Assembly: GCA_958295985.1 (NCBI GenBank)
Contig: OY282432.1
Span: forward strand, 1,921,282-1,985,281
DNA length: 64,000 nt
Source of the DNA: an uncultured Candidatus Binatia bacterium
GTDB taxonomy: Bacteria > Desulfobacterota > Binatia > UBA9968 > JAJDTQ01
Reading direction: 5' to 3'
Positions 1 to 9,363 of this stretch are shown here, in pieces. The translations under genes and the position numbers were made by a program. The notes under the pieces were generated by a model. That model saw only the letters and a program-made list of their open reading frames with translations. It was not told the origin of the DNA and did not search any database. The first letter of the stretch is position 1. Every line of letters starts with the position of its first letter.

Positions 1-1235
1 CACAGGATCTGCACCGCGATGAAGAAGGTCAGCGACAGGTCATAGCTGCCGGTGTAGTCGTGGAGGTAACCGAAGAAGGGCGCGCCCGCGGCGGCGAAGA
101 GCAGCAGAATGGGCAGGCTGAGACCCCGGACCGTGCCGAGGGATATCCTCCCGAAAGAGTTGGCCCACATCACTTCCTGAAGGACCTGCGCGCCGCCCAG
201 ACCGGCGCCGTAGAGAAAGAAGGCGGCGTACAACCACGTCAACTCGGCCGTCTGCATGGCGGTGAAAAGTCCGGTTGCCTGGACGACGAACGTCAGCGCC
301 GTGGCTTTGCGCACGCTCACCCGTTCGCTGATGAAGCCCAGCAACAGGCCCGAGCCGAGCTGGGTCCCGGCCATGACCATGACCACGGTCCCCGCCTGGG
401 GCGTCGAGTAGCCCATGTCGGAGATGTAGGAAAACACGTGCAGGTTGAAGCCGGCGATGCCGAGATCGACGATGCTGAAGACAAGGGTGATCAGCCAGAA
501 GGTGGAGGTGCGCGCCGCTTCTCGCCGGGTCCAGGTGGTATCGGCGACCACCGGTCCACTGTCGGGCCGCTCGGGATGCGGGGCGGGCGCCGTTCCGTAG
601 GGTCCCGGCTCGCCGTCGGGGTGGAGGCCCATGTCCTCGGGGCTCCGGCGCATCCACACCGCGGCCGGGATCAGCACCAGGAAGACCACCAGGCCGCCGA
701 ACAGCATCCACACGCGGCGCCAGCCGATGGCGGTGAGGAGATAGGCCACCACCACCGATATGGTGGTCTTGGACAAGCCCTGTCCCAGATGCGCCACCGC
801 CACCGCCCGGCCTCGCTTCTTCACGAACCAGCGGGAGACGGTGACGTTGACGACGAAGTAGCACACCAGCGCATGGCCGATGGACACCAGCCCCACCCGT
901 ATGGCCGTGAACTCCCAGAAGTTCCGGGCGTATCCCAGCAGGAGGAAACCGGCGACCGAGACCACCGCGCCGATGACCATGAGCCGGCGGGCGCCGTAAC
1001 GGTCCAGCAGGGAGCCCACCCAGGGCGCCACACCGGCGTAGGCCACCAGCTCCAGGGAGCGCATCAGCGAGAAGGCGCCCCTGGAGACGCCCAGATCAGT
1101 GGTAATCGACTTGAGCAACACGCCGAGGGTACTGGAAAGGTAGAAGGGGCACGCGAGCTGCACCAGGAAGCCGGTGGCGACGATGTACCAGCCGTAGAAA
1201 AAGCGGGGCCTTTCCGAGGTGCGGACCGTGCGCAT
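1..1235 (-). CDS. MFS transporter, 3' end cut by the window
   Basis: Major facilitator superfamily secondary carrier in the inner membrane; substrate unknown. Reading starts at the ATG at 1235 (MRTVRTSERPRFFYGWYIV) and stays open to base 1, so the C-terminal end lies outside the window. About 411 residues are visible. The N-terminal FYGWYIV block, the LDRYGAR loop between the early helices and the long loop after MRRSPEDMGLHPDG are typical of the monocarboxylate/oxalate-like branch of MFS. The adjacent upstream gene (1274-2575) is a close paralogue with the same blocks (for example HALVCYFVVNVTVSRWFVKK), so this is a tandem duplication, 38 bases apart and probably co-transcribed. The MFS call is firm; substrate and direction of transport are open. 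Confidence 0.88.
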   Translation of the reverse strand, partial: MRTVRTSERPRFFYGWYIVATGFLVQLACPFYLSSTLGVLLKSITTDLGVSRGAFSLMRSLELVAYAGVAPWVGSLLDRYGARRLMVIGAVVSVAGFLLLGYARNFWEFTAIRVGLVSIGHALVCYFVVNVTVSRWFVKKRGRAVAVAHLGQGLSKTTISVVVAYLLTAIGWRRVWMLFGGLVVFLVLIPAAVWMRRSPEDMGLHPDGEPGPYGTAPAPHPERPDSGPVVADTTWTRREAARTSTFWLITLVFSIVDLGIAGFNLHVFSYISDMGYSTPQAGTVVMVMAGTQLGSGLLLGFISERVSVRKATALTFVVQATGLFTAMQTAELTWLYAAFFLYGAGLGGAQVLQEVMWANSFGRISLGTVRGLSLPILLLFAAAGAPFFGYLHDYTGSYDLSLTFFIAVQIL

Positions 1236-1273
1236 GCTGCTTCAGTGTGGATGGGAGACCGGCGGCAGGACCG

Positions 1274-2575
1274 TCACACGCCGCCCCGCGCCGGCGCCCG
1301 GGGTCTCCGTATCATCAGCGTCAGGGTCGCCGAAATGAGCAGCACGACCATGAACAGCAGGAAAGAGATCCTGTAGGTACCGGTGTAGTCGAACAGGAAA
1401 CCGAAGAACGGTGGACCGCACAACCCGAACATCAGCACGATCTGCAAGCTGGCGCCGCGGACCGTGCCGAGGGAGATGCGGCCGAAGTAGTTGGCCCACA
1501 TGATCTCCTCCAGGATCTGCACGCCTCCCAACCCCGCGCCGTAGAGGAAGAATCCGAGATAGAGGGACCACAGGCTCTCCGCGGTGACGGCCACCGCCAG
1601 CCCCGCGGCCTCCATCAGGAACAGCAACGAGGTAATTTTCCTGACGCTGACGCGCTCGCTGACGAAGCCCCATAGCAGTCCCGAGGCCACCTGAGTCCCC
1701 GCGATCACGGTCATGACGGAGGCTGCCCGGACCGTGGAGTAACCGAGGTCGGACACGTATGAGACGATGTGGAGGTTGAGGCCCGTGATGCCCACGTCCA
1801 CCATGCCGAATATGAAGACGATGAGCCAGAAGGTGGAGGTGCGCATCACCTCCTTCCGTGTCCAGCGGATGTCGGGCCCCGGCGCTTCCGCGGCCGTCGT
1901 CCGCTGACGATCGACCGCGCCTCCGTCCGGCCCCGCGGGCCCGGCCGCGCCGTCGGGGTGAAGCCCCAGGTCCTCGGGGCTCCGTCGCATGAAGACGGCC
2001 ACGGGGACGACCGCGAGCACGAACACCAGGAGCCCGAAGAGGGTCCATATATGGCGCCATCCGATGAGCAGGAGCAGCCATGCGACCACCAGCGAGATGA
2101 CGACCTTGGCCAGGCCGTGCCCCAGATGAGAGATGGCCAGGGCCCGTCCCCGTTTCTTGACGAACCACCGGGACACCGTGACGTTGACCACGAAGTAGCA
2201 GACCAGCGCGTGCCCCACGGCCGCGAAGACCATTCGCACCGAGGCGAACTGCCAGAAGGTCTGCACGTGCCCGAGCAGGAGGAAGCCGGCGGTGGAGAGC
2301 GCCGCGCCCGTCACCATCATCCAGCGGGGTCCGTAACGGTCCAGTCGAGACCCCACCCACGGGGTCATGAGCGCGTACAGGAGATGCTCGCCGGACCGCA
2401 TCAGCGAGAAAACGCCCCTGGACACGCCCAGCTCCGCGGTGACCGACTTGAGGAAGACGCTGAGGGTGCTGGAGAGAAAGAAGGCGCAGGAGATGTTGGC
2501 CAGAAAGCCGGCGGCAACGATGTACCAGCCGTAGAAAAGGGGCGGTCTTCCGGAGTTACGTGTGACGTCACGCAC
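1274..2575 (-). CDS. MFS transporter, paralogue of the neighbouring gene
   Basis: Inner-membrane major facilitator carrier of about 433 residues, substrate unknown. I chose the GTG at 2575 (reading V-R-D-V-T-R); a TTG one codon earlier is possible and no strong ribosome site separates them. The sequence shows about 12 hydrophobic segments, the FYGWYIVAAGFL start, the cytoplasmic LDRYGPR motif after helix 2, and a charged central loop (MRRSPEDLGLHPDG, then a Gly/Pro/Ala-rich stretch) dividing the two six-helix halves. It lies directly upstream of its paralogue and probably heads a two-gene operon. Similarity is highest in helices 4-5 and lowest in the central loop, as expected of old duplicates with different substrates. 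Confidence 0.9.
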   Translation of the reverse strand: MRDVTRNSGRPPLFYGWYIVAAGFLANISCAFFLSSTLSVFLKSVTAELGVSRGVFSLMRSGEHLLYALMTPWVGSRLDRYGPRWMMVTGAALSTAGFLLLGHVQTFWQFASVRMVFAAVGHALVCYFVVNVTVSRWFVKKRGRALAISHLGHGLAKVVISLVVAWLLLLIGWRHIWTLFGLLVFVLAVVPVAVFMRRSPEDLGLHPDGAAGPAGPDGGAVDRQRTTAAEAPGPDIRWTRKEVMRTSTFWLIVFIFGMVDVGITGLNLHIVSYVSDLGYSTVRAASVMTVIAGTQVASGLLWGFVSERVSVRKITSLLFLMEAAGLAVAVTAESLWSLYLGFFLYGAGLGGVQILEEIMWANYFGRISLGTVRGASLQIVLMFGLCGPPFFGFLFDYTGTYRISFLLFMVVLLISATLTLMIRRPRAPARGGV

Positions 2576-2782
2576 CAAAGCGGTACTTCCCGGGTGGAGG
2601 GGTCATAAGGCCCGTCGAAGAGGTAGCGGGAGCGCAGGTGTCGTTCGTGCGGTCAGGAATGATGACAGGCGTCCAACAAGGGACGGCCACACCGGACCCG
2701 TTGCACCGGCCCCGAAAAAAGATAGCCTAAACATAAACACGAAATCGATGGACCCGCAACCGAGTCCCGTGCGGCAAGATGC

Positions 2783-2811
2783 TTGACAGGTCAGGGCCGC
2801 GTCCTTAAATT
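2783..2811 (+). promoter_or_regulatory. Sigma-70-like promoter for the 2866 gene
   Basis: A perfect TTGACA box at 2783-2788 is followed by 17 bases and TAAATT (2806-2811); TTAAAT with 16-base spacing is an equally good reading. It sits in an AT-rich patch in otherwise GC-rich DNA, about 55 bases before the ATG at 2866, and no other gene intervenes. Predicted from sequence only. Confidence 0.5.
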
Positions 2812-2865
2812 TCCATCAAAGGGGCGGTTCGGTCGGCGGGAAGACAGGGAACCCGCTTCGGTCTA

Positions 2866-3327
2866 ATGAATGGACGGTCGCGCACCATGACGGAACACGG
2901 AAAAGTTGAAGACCTTACGCCGAGAGCCAAAGGATCCACCGATGGCGACCCGCCGGTGGAGCGCCTTACGGCTGACGCCTATGACGCCGTGACGCTGTTC
3001 GACGCCGACGGCGTGGACGGGCCGCAGTATTGGGACACGGTCAGGCGGGCGACGCCCGCGGAGCCCGAAAGGCGCCTGTTGCTCGCCATTCTCGAGGACG
3101 CACTCGCCTGCTACCGGAAGAACTCTTGCGCCCGGACTGCCAAGAAGCAGACAGCCTTTCGGGAAGCCGAGGAATGGATCTTCGCCAGGGATGACGAGCG
3201 CTTCCTCGGTTTCGAGTCCATCTGCACGGTGCTGGCGATAGAGCCCAGCTACCTGCGTCGGGGCCTTTTGGAATGGAAGAGTCGAAAGGCCAAGGCCAGC
3301 GCCAACGCTCCGGCCGAAGCGGCTTGA
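2866..3327 (+). CDS. Conserved hypothetical protein, possible DNA-binding
   Basis: A 153-residue soluble protein; an internal ATG at 2887 (MTEHGKVEDL) is an alternative start, and neither start has a clear ribosome site. The N-terminal third is charged and probably disordered. The C-terminal half is helical and ends in a block reading FESICTVLAIEPSYLRRGL, then W-K and a Lys-rich tail. That block resembles a short conserved protein of deltaproteobacteria with a helix-turn-helix-like feel; the resemblance is from memory and the function is unknown. It has its own promoter-like element and is convergent with the ThyX-like gene. Codon use matches the chromosome. Confidence 0.7.
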   Translation: MNGRSRTMTEHGKVEDLTPRAKGSTDGDPPVERLTADAYDAVTLFDADGVDGPQYWDTVRRATPAEPERRLLLAILEDALACYRKNSCARTAKKQTAFREAEEWIFARDDERFLGFESICTVLAIEPSYLRRGLLEWKSRKAKASANAPAEAA

Positions 3328-3355
3328 CGCCGGTCCGGGGGCCTTCCTGGGCCGG

Positions 3356-5089
3356 CTATCGACCGCTGCCGGTCTCCGTAGTGGGAAACGGTAGCGTTAA
3401 CTGTTCTGCTCGCCGCTCGGACCTCTTGAACTCGGTACGGATCTCGGCTGCGAGCCGCCCCAAGCGGTAGGTATTCCAGTCGATGAACTTGGCGTATTCC
3501 GCCAACATCGGGTGCTCCATTCTGATGCGCTCCCACATCTCCTGGACGATCCAGCGGTAGTCGGGATGCCCCTGGGGCATGGTCCTGAGCTCGCCCAAGT
3601 GCACCGCCTCCCGCAGGTTCATCTTCATGTACCATCGCGTGCGATAGGTGAAGGGCACCACGTACTGGGCCTCCCGCGGGTGGTCCGCCCGGATGCGGTC
3701 GTGGACCTCGGCCGCCCGGTCCATGCAGCGTCTGAAATCGTCGCCGAAGCCGGCCTCGTCGATCTCGGGGGGCGTGTCGTAGCCGTGGGCGGTGGTGAAG
3801 TCCTGCCGTTCCTGGCTCAACAGGCGGTGCCTCTGGAGGTCCCGGTAAGCGCCCAGGTTGCCGATGATGTCGAAGGTGTAATAGACCTGCTCCAGGGCGC
3901 GGCCCGGCTTCTCGCGCCGGTGCCCGCGGGACTTCATGTAGGCGTCGAGGATCTCCCGCTTCCGTGCTTCCGGCATTTGCGCGGCCAACTCCCGCAACTG
4001 TGACAGGGGATGCCTCGTATGGGGATACAGGATGGCGGCGACGACCCTCTCCTCCGCCCGGTCGTCGTAATCCACCAACGTGACTTCCGCCCGGCGGTCG
4101 CAGTCCGCCAGCGTGACCGCCGGGGCTTCCCGGACCCGTTCGGGTGCCAGCTTCTCAGCCAGCGAGCGGGTTGCCCTGAAAGTGTCCGAGAGGTAGGGAG
4201 TCGGCCGGGCTCGTTTCACGAACGAGGGGATCAGCGTGTCGATCTCTCCGTGGATGGCGGACCCCAGATCCCGGAGCTCTGCAAGGTCGCTGGAGTAGAG
4301 TTTCGACAGCAGGTACTCGAGGGCCTGCCCTACCCCGAACAGCCCGACGTTGGTCCGGGTCGCCGCGGGCAGGTAGCCGCGCAGGACGTCGCAGGCGTGG
4401 GCCCGGACGGTGGAGCGGTAGGCGGTCTCTGCCCACTTGGTGATCTCCTTGTCCCGCCGGGCCTCGGCATACGTGATGGGGGCGCCGGTCCGAGGGTTGC
4501 GGAGCTCGGTTTCCTCCAACGGAAGCGATTTGCGCACGTGCGCGATCATTGGCTCCATCTGCCGTTCATAGGTGTCGAACAGGAGCTCCATGAGCTCGTG
4601 GTAGTCCTGCGCGTGCTTCGATCCGGCGATGGTTGGCTCCACGAAGAAGAGGCGCCGGCCCTTGGCGTCCCTGCGGTCGAAGCGGACGTAACGGGTGGAC
4701 TTCTCCAGCGGCGCGATGCCGATGCGCGCGTCCTCCAGGTGTTTGGCCGCGACGTTGGAGATCCCTTCGCAGGCCACGTGGGCGCCGCCCAGTTGCGCCA
4801 CCGAGTCGTCGCCGTAGCCGATGAGCACGCGGTCGTAGAAGGCGCGCGCCCGGCGCACCGCGGGGTCGTCCCTGCCCGCGGGCGCGGGCGAGCCGAGCAC
4901 CGAGGAGAGGTCGGCGTCGCCCAGGAACTCGTCCAGGAACATGCGCCGCAGGTCCTTGGCGGAGCGGCTGTAGCGGGAGAAGAGCGCCCCGGCCACCTCT
5001 TGCGGCAGCCGCAGGCCGAAGACCGGCCGGTCCGCGTTGGTAAAGAACGGGGCCAGTCGCTCGCGTTCGGCCGGAGTGAAGTCTTCCAT
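3356..5089 (-). CDS. Double-domain ThyX-like (FAD-dependent thymidylate synthase family) protein
   Basis: About 577 residues, more than twice the usual ThyX length (about 220-250). I chose the ATG at 5089 (MEDFTPAERERLAPFF); the open frame runs further upstream but without conserved sequence. Both halves look ThyX-derived. The first has YGDDSVAQLGG and, after a spacer, LEKSTRYVRF, matching the family's H-x-S/E-S-T-R-Y region. The second has LQRHRLLSQERQDFTT in place of the RHRxxSxNxxSxRY signature, then a MKMNLREAVHLGELR segment. Single ThyX makes dTMP from dUMP using methylene-THF, FAD and NADPH. Because the second signature is altered, this member may not be a normal thymidylate synthase. 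It diverges from tkt. Confidence 0.8.
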   Translation of the reverse strand: MEDFTPAERERLAPFFTNADRPVFGLRLPQEVAGALFSRYSRSAKDLRRMFLDEFLGDADLSSVLGSPAPAGRDDPAVRRARAFYDRVLIGYGDDSVAQLGGAHVACEGISNVAAKHLEDARIGIAPLEKSTRYVRFDRRDAKGRRLFFVEPTIAGSKHAQDYHELMELLFDTYERQMEPMIAHVRKSLPLEETELRNPRTGAPITYAEARRDKEITKWAETAYRSTVRAHACDVLRGYLPAATRTNVGLFGVGQALEYLLSKLYSSDLAELRDLGSAIHGEIDTLIPSFVKRARPTPYLSDTFRATRSLAEKLAPERVREAPAVTLADCDRRAEVTLVDYDDRAEERVVAAILYPHTRHPLSQLRELAAQMPEARKREILDAYMKSRGHRREKPGRALEQVYYTFDIIGNLGAYRDLQRHRLLSQERQDFTTAHGYDTPPEIDEAGFGDDFRRCMDRAAEVHDRIRADHPREAQYVVPFTYRTRWYMKMNLREAVHLGELRTMPQGHPDYRWIVQEMWERIRMEHPMLAEYAKFIDWNTYRLGRLAAEIRTEFKRSERRAEQLTLPFPTTETGSGR

Positions 5090-5295
5090 GTGGGTGCGAT
5101 GCCGGTCTACGTGCCCAGCTGCGGGATCCAAGGTTCCGTGTTTTACCAGAGGACGGCCCGGTGCGACAAACCCAGCCCCGGAATCCGGAGGCAGGCACAG
5201 GGCCGCATGGCGTGGGACGGTCCTCCTGCTGGATACGAACCCGATCATCTGGCAAACTGACTCCGGCAAGTCACGTTACGAGGAGTCCACGGCTT

Positions 5296-7359
5296 ATGAG
5301 CGGCGCAAACTTGGACGAGCTGTGCATCAACACCATCCGCACGTTGTCCATCGACGGGGTGCAGCAGGCCAACTCCGGACACCCGGGCACGCCCATGGCC
5401 ATGGCGCCGGTGGCCTACTGCCTGTGGCAGCGTTTCCTGCGTTTCGACCCCGACGACCCCATCTGGCCCAACCGGGACCGGTTCGTCCTGTCCGCGGGCC
5501 ACGCCTCCATGCTGCTGTACTCGCTGCTCCACCTCGCTGGGGTCAAGGCCGTCAGCAAGGACTACGAGACCCTTGGGTCGCTCTCCGTGCCCCTGGAGGC
5601 GCTGAAGCAGTTTCGTCAACTGGACAGCCGTTGTCCCGGCCATCCGGAGTACCGCTGGACCTCGGGGGTGGAGACCACCAGCGGGCCCCTGGGCCAGGGT
5701 GTCGCCACCAGCGTCGGCATGGCCATGGCCGGGCGTTGGATGGCCAGCCGCTTCAACCAGCCCGGCTTCGAGGACCTCATCGACTTCGACGTGTACGCCT
5801 TGTGCGGCGACGGCTGCATGATGGAAGGGGTGAGCCACGAGGCGGCCTCGCTGGCCGGCCACCTCAAGCTGTCCAGGCTGTGCTGGATCTACGACAACAA
5901 CCGGATCACCATCGAAGGCCACACCGCGCTGGCCTTTTCCGACGACGTGGCCACCCGCTTCCTGGGCCACGGATGGAACGTCGTCCGGGTGGGCGACGCC
6001 AACGACCTGGAGCTGCTCGACCGGGCGTTCCGCACGTTTCAGGACACCACCGATCGGCCGACCCTGGTGATCGTGGACAGCCATATCGGCTACGGCTCGC
6101 CCAACAAGCAGGACACCAGCGGCGCACACGGCGAGCCGCTGGGGGTGGAGGAGGTCAAGCTCACGAAGAAGCGCTACGGTTGGCCGGAGGACGCTCGGTT
6201 CCACGTTCCCGACGGCGTGCGGGACCATTTCCGCGAGGGGATGGGACGGCGCGGCCAATCCCTGCGCGACGCGTGGTTCGCCCGCATCGAGCCGTATCGG
6301 TCCCGGTATCCGGAGCTGGCGGACGAGCTCTACCGGATGCAGCACCGCCAGCTTCCCGATGGATGGGACCGGGACCTGCCGGCGTTTCCCGCGGACGCCA
6401 GGGGGATGGCGGGCCGCGACGCTTCCGGCAAGGTGTTGAACGCGCTGGCCCGGAACGTGCCGTGGCTCATGGGCGGCTCGGCCGACCTGACGCCGTCCAC
6501 CAAGACGCGCCTTACCTTCGAGGGCGCGGGAGACTTCTCGGCCGGGGACTACGCCGGGCGCAACCTGCACTTCGGGGTCCGTGAGCATGCCATGGCGTCG
6601 ATCATGAACGGCATGGCGCTGGTCAAGGTGCGCGCCTACGGGTCGGGTTTCCTGATCTTCAGCGACTATGCCCGGGGGGCCATCCGGCTGAGCGCGCTGA
6701 TGGAACTCCCGGTGATCCACGTCTTCACCCACGACTCCATCGGCGTGGGTGAAGACGGGCCCACGCACCAGCCGGTGGAACATCTGGCCTCCCTTCGGGC
6801 CGTGCCCGGGCTGATGGTGATCCGGCCCGCGGACGCCAACGAGGTGACCGCGGCCTGGAGGGTCGTCATGGAGCTCCACCACGAGCCCGCGGCGCTGGTG
6901 CTGACGCGCCAGGCGCTGCCGACCCTGGACCGCGGCCGCTACGCCTCGGCCGACGGCGTGGCCAGGGGCGCCTACGTGCTCGCCGACGCTCCGGACGGAA
7001 GGCCCGACGTGCTGCTGCTGGCGACGGGGAGCGAGGTTGCCCTGTGCGTGGAGGCTTACGAGGTCCTGACCGCGGAAGGTATCAAGGCCCGGGTGGTCAG
7101 CATGCCGTGTTGGGAACTGTTCGACGACCAGGACGAGAGCTACCGGAACAGCGTGGTCCCGCCCGAGGTGACGGCGCGGGTCTCGGTGGAGCAGGCATCG
7201 GTGTTCGGATGGACCAGGTACACCGGCATCACCGGACACCAGATCGGCATGCGGTCCTTCGGCGCGTCCGCGCCGCTCAAGGACCTGCAAGAGAAATTCG
7301 GCTTCACCGCGGACGACGTGGTGGCCGCGGCCAGGGAACAACTCGCGCGCCCACGGTGA
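5296..7359 (+). CDS. tkt: Transketolase
   Basis: Thiamine-diphosphate enzyme that moves two-carbon ketol units between sugar phosphates in the non-oxidative pentose phosphate pathway and Calvin-type cycles; cytoplasmic. It has 687 residues, normal family length, from the ATG at 5296, which has an AGGAG just upstream; the frame is open 45 codons further but without conserved sequence. Visible landmarks: the N-terminal SGHPGTPM substrate loop, the GDG...N cofactor motif (CGDGCMMEG, then YDNNRITIEG), the central FGVREHAM block of the pyrimidine domain, and HDSIGVGEDGPTHQP. First gene of a tkt-tal-rpe cluster on one strand. Confidence 0.97.
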   Translation: MSGANLDELCINTIRTLSIDGVQQANSGHPGTPMAMAPVAYCLWQRFLRFDPDDPIWPNRDRFVLSAGHASMLLYSLLHLAGVKAVSKDYETLGSLSVPLEALKQFRQLDSRCPGHPEYRWTSGVETTSGPLGQGVATSVGMAMAGRWMASRFNQPGFEDLIDFDVYALCGDGCMMEGVSHEAASLAGHLKLSRLCWIYDNNRITIEGHTALAFSDDVATRFLGHGWNVVRVGDANDLELLDRAFRTFQDTTDRPTLVIVDSHIGYGSPNKQDTSGAHGEPLGVEEVKLTKKRYGWPEDARFHVPDGVRDHFREGMGRRGQSLRDAWFARIEPYRSRYPELADELYRMQHRQLPDGWDRDLPAFPADARGMAGRDASGKVLNALARNVPWLMGGSADLTPSTKTRLTFEGAGDFSAGDYAGRNLHFGVREHAMASIMNGMALVKVRAYGSGFLIFSDYARGAIRLSALMELPVIHVFTHDSIGVGEDGPTHQPVEHLASLRAVPGLMVIRPADANEVTAAWRVVMELHHEPAALVLTRQALPTLDRGRYASADGVARGAYVLADAPDGRPDVLLLATGSEVALCVEAYEVLTAEGIKARVVSMPCWELFDDQDESYRNSVVPPEVTARVSVEQASVFGWTRYTGITGHQIGMRSFGASAPLKDLQEKFGFTADDVVAAAREQLARPR

Positions 7360-7461
7360 ACCGCGCCGGGCGCAGGGAACCTTCGGGCTCCTGGAAAGGG
7401 GAGCGGGAGGTGTCCCGCGCCGGCCGTGAACCGCGGCGGATGACCCCGTGGTGGAGGAACC

Positions 7462-8604
7462 ATGAACCCTTTGAGAGCGTTGAACGAAAGCGGACAGTCC
7501 GTCTGGCTGGATTACATCCAGAGGAGGCTCATCACCACCGGCGAGTTGAAGCGCCTGGTGGACGAGGACGGCCTTACGGGCATCACGTCGAACCCGGCGA
7601 TCTTCGAGAAGGCCATCGCGGAAAGCGACGACTACGACGACGTGATCGCCCGGTTCGGCAGGGATGGGACCGCGGACCCCAAGTCGGTGTACGAGGCCGT
7701 CGCCACGCGCGACATCCAGGAGGCGGCGGACGTGTTGAAGACCGTTTACGACCGGACCGGGCGGCGTGACGGCTACGTCAGCCTGGAAGTTTCGCCGTAT
7801 CTGGCCCACGACACGGAGGGAACGGTGGCTGAGGCGCGGCGGCTCTGGGACAGCGTCGCGCGGGACAACCTCCTGATCAAGGTGCCGGGCACGCCGGAGG
7901 GGGTTCCGGCCATCGAGCAGTTGATCGGGGAGGGCATCAGCGTCAACGTGACCCTGCTGTTCGCCCGGGAAGCCTACGAGCAGGTGGCTCAGGCCTACCT
8001 GCGCGGTCTGGCGAAAGCGGCCGCGGACGGACGGGACCTGGGCCGCATCGCCAGCGTGGCGAGCTTCTTCATCTCTCGGATCGACACGCTGGTGGACGGT
8101 ACCCTCAAGGCCGGGCTGGAGACCGCGGACGAAGCCGGGAAGGGACGCCTGCGGGGGCTCCTGGGCAAGGTCGCCATCGCCAACGCCAAGCTCACCTACA
8201 AGCGTTATCAGGAAATCATGCGGAGCGAGGGTTGGCAGGCGCTCGCCGCCCAGGGCGCCCGGCCCCAGCGGCTGCTGTGGGCCAGCACCAGCGCCAAGGA
8301 CCCGAGCTACAGAGACGTGCTGTACGTCGAGGAGCTCGTCGGCGAGGATACGGTGAACACCATGCCGCCGGCGACTCTGGATGGGTTCCGCGATCACGGG
8401 AAGGTCCGAAACAGCCTGGAAGAAGACGTCGAAGGCGCATCCGAGACCATGGCGGCCCTGGAACAGGCGGGCCTGTCCATGCAGGAAGTGACGGACAAGC
8501 TGCTCGAGGACGGGGTTCGGCTCTTTGCCGAGGCCTTCGACAAACTTCTGGCGGCCATCGAGGGGGAGTGCCGGAAGGCCGCCGGCGCGCTGTCCCATGA
8601 GTAA
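7462..8604 (+). CDS. tal: Transaldolase
   Basis: Transfers a dihydroxyacetone unit from sedoheptulose-7-P to glyceraldehyde-3-P through a lysine Schiff base. At 380 residues it belongs to the long (about 370 aa) TalB-like subclass. The start is fixed by GGAGG directly before ATG 7462. Visible motifs: GITSNPAIFEKAI near residues 33-45, the Schiff-base strand DNLLIKVPGTPEG around 135-147, and SVNVTLLFA. It lies 102 bases after tkt and 15 before rpe, giving three enzymes of the same branch in one run. No anomalies. Confidence 0.96.
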   Translation: MNPLRALNESGQSVWLDYIQRRLITTGELKRLVDEDGLTGITSNPAIFEKAIAESDDYDDVIARFGRDGTADPKSVYEAVATRDIQEAADVLKTVYDRTGRRDGYVSLEVSPYLAHDTEGTVAEARRLWDSVARDNLLIKVPGTPEGVPAIEQLIGEGISVNVTLLFAREAYEQVAQAYLRGLAKAAADGRDLGRIASVASFFISRIDTLVDGTLKAGLETADEAGKGRLRGLLGKVAIANAKLTYKRYQEIMRSEGWQALAAQGARPQRLLWASTSAKDPSYRDVLYVEELVGEDTVNTMPPATLDGFRDHGKVRNSLEEDVEGASETMAALEQAGLSMQEVTDKLLEDGVRLFAEAFDKLLAAIEGECRKAAGALSHE

Positions 8605-8619
8605 CGCAAGGCAGCCGGC

Positions 8620-9300
8620 ATGAGCCCTGGTCGAGTCGAGATCCTCCCCTCCATCCTCTCCGCGGATTTTCGCAATCTCGGGCAGCAGATCGCCGAGGTG
8701 GACGAGGCGGGCGCAGACCGCATCCACGTGGACGTGATGGACGGTCGTTTCGTGCCCAACATCACCATCGGTCCACGGGTGGTCGAAGCCGCCCGGCTCA
8801 GCACCCGCCTGCCGCTGGACGTGCACCTGATGATCGTCGAGCCGGAGCGCTATCTCGGGGACTTCGCCAAGGCAGGCGCCGACATCATCCTGGTCCACCA
8901 GGAGGCGTGCCCGCACCTCCATCGCGCGGTTCAACAGATCAAGTCACTGGGAAAGGATGCGGGGGTCGTGCTCAACCCGGCCACCCCGCTGACGACCCTG
9001 GAAGAGGTCCTTCCGGACCTCGACCAGGTCCTCATCATGAGCGTGAATCCCGGTTTCGGCGGCCAGAGCTTCATCGAAGGCAGCGTGGAGAAGGTGCGCC
9101 GTCTCAAGCGGATGCTCGATGAGCGCGGTCTGGCGACCGCCATCGAGATCGATGGCGGCATCGGCCCGGACAACGCCGCCCGGGCCGTGGCCGCCGGCGC
9201 CACGCTGCTGGTGGCGGGTTCGTCGGTGTACAACGCGCCGGAAGGCGCCGCGCAAGGGGTCCGGCGGCTGCGGGCCAGCATCGACAGCGGACCGGAGTGA
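8620..9300 (+). CDS. rpe: Ribulose-phosphate 3-epimerase
   Basis: Interconverts ribulose-5-P and xylulose-5-P, feeding tkt and tal encoded just upstream. At 226 residues it is a standard TIM barrel. Landmarks: [10 protein letters not shown] at the N-terminus, [16 protein letters not shown] with the catalytic and metal-binding Asp and His, [17 protein letters not shown], and the phosphate loop [10 protein letters not shown] followed by VAGSSVY. The start at 8620 follows the tal stop by 15 bases. Its stop codon lies inside the left arm of the terminator-like hairpin at 9287. Confidence 0.97.
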   Translation: MSPGRVEILPSILSADFRNLGQQIAEVDEAGADRIHVDVMDGRFVPNITIGPRVVEAARLSTRLPLDVHLMIVEPERYLGDFAKAGADIILVHQEACPHLHRAVQQIKSLGKDAGVVLNPATPLTTLEEVLPDLDQVLIMSVNPGFGGQSFIEGSVEKVRRLKRMLDERGLATAIEIDGGIGPDNAARAVAAGATLLVAGSSVYNAPEGAAQGVRRLRASIDSGPE

Positions 9301-9327
9301 CGGCCGAGGCCCGTCACTCCGGTCCGC
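9287..9327. terminator. Strong hairpin between convergent genes
   Basis: A 17-base arm (9287-9303, including the rpe stop codon) is exactly complementary to 9311-9327, with a 7-base loop. No T-run follows, so it is not a textbook intrinsic terminator. Its place between rpe and the convergent gene at 9364 fits a bidirectional transcription or decay barrier. Confidence 0.75.
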
Positions 9328-9363
9328 TCCCAAAGGGAAAGGGAGTCTGAAAGAGCCCGTTTC

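Noticed and set aside
5245-8934. A 1229-codon open frame on the minus strand across tkt, tal and rpe
   Set aside because: It is antisense to three unmistakable enzymes, has His/Gly/Val-rich low-complexity sequence typical of the mirror frame of GC-rich genes, and matches no family.
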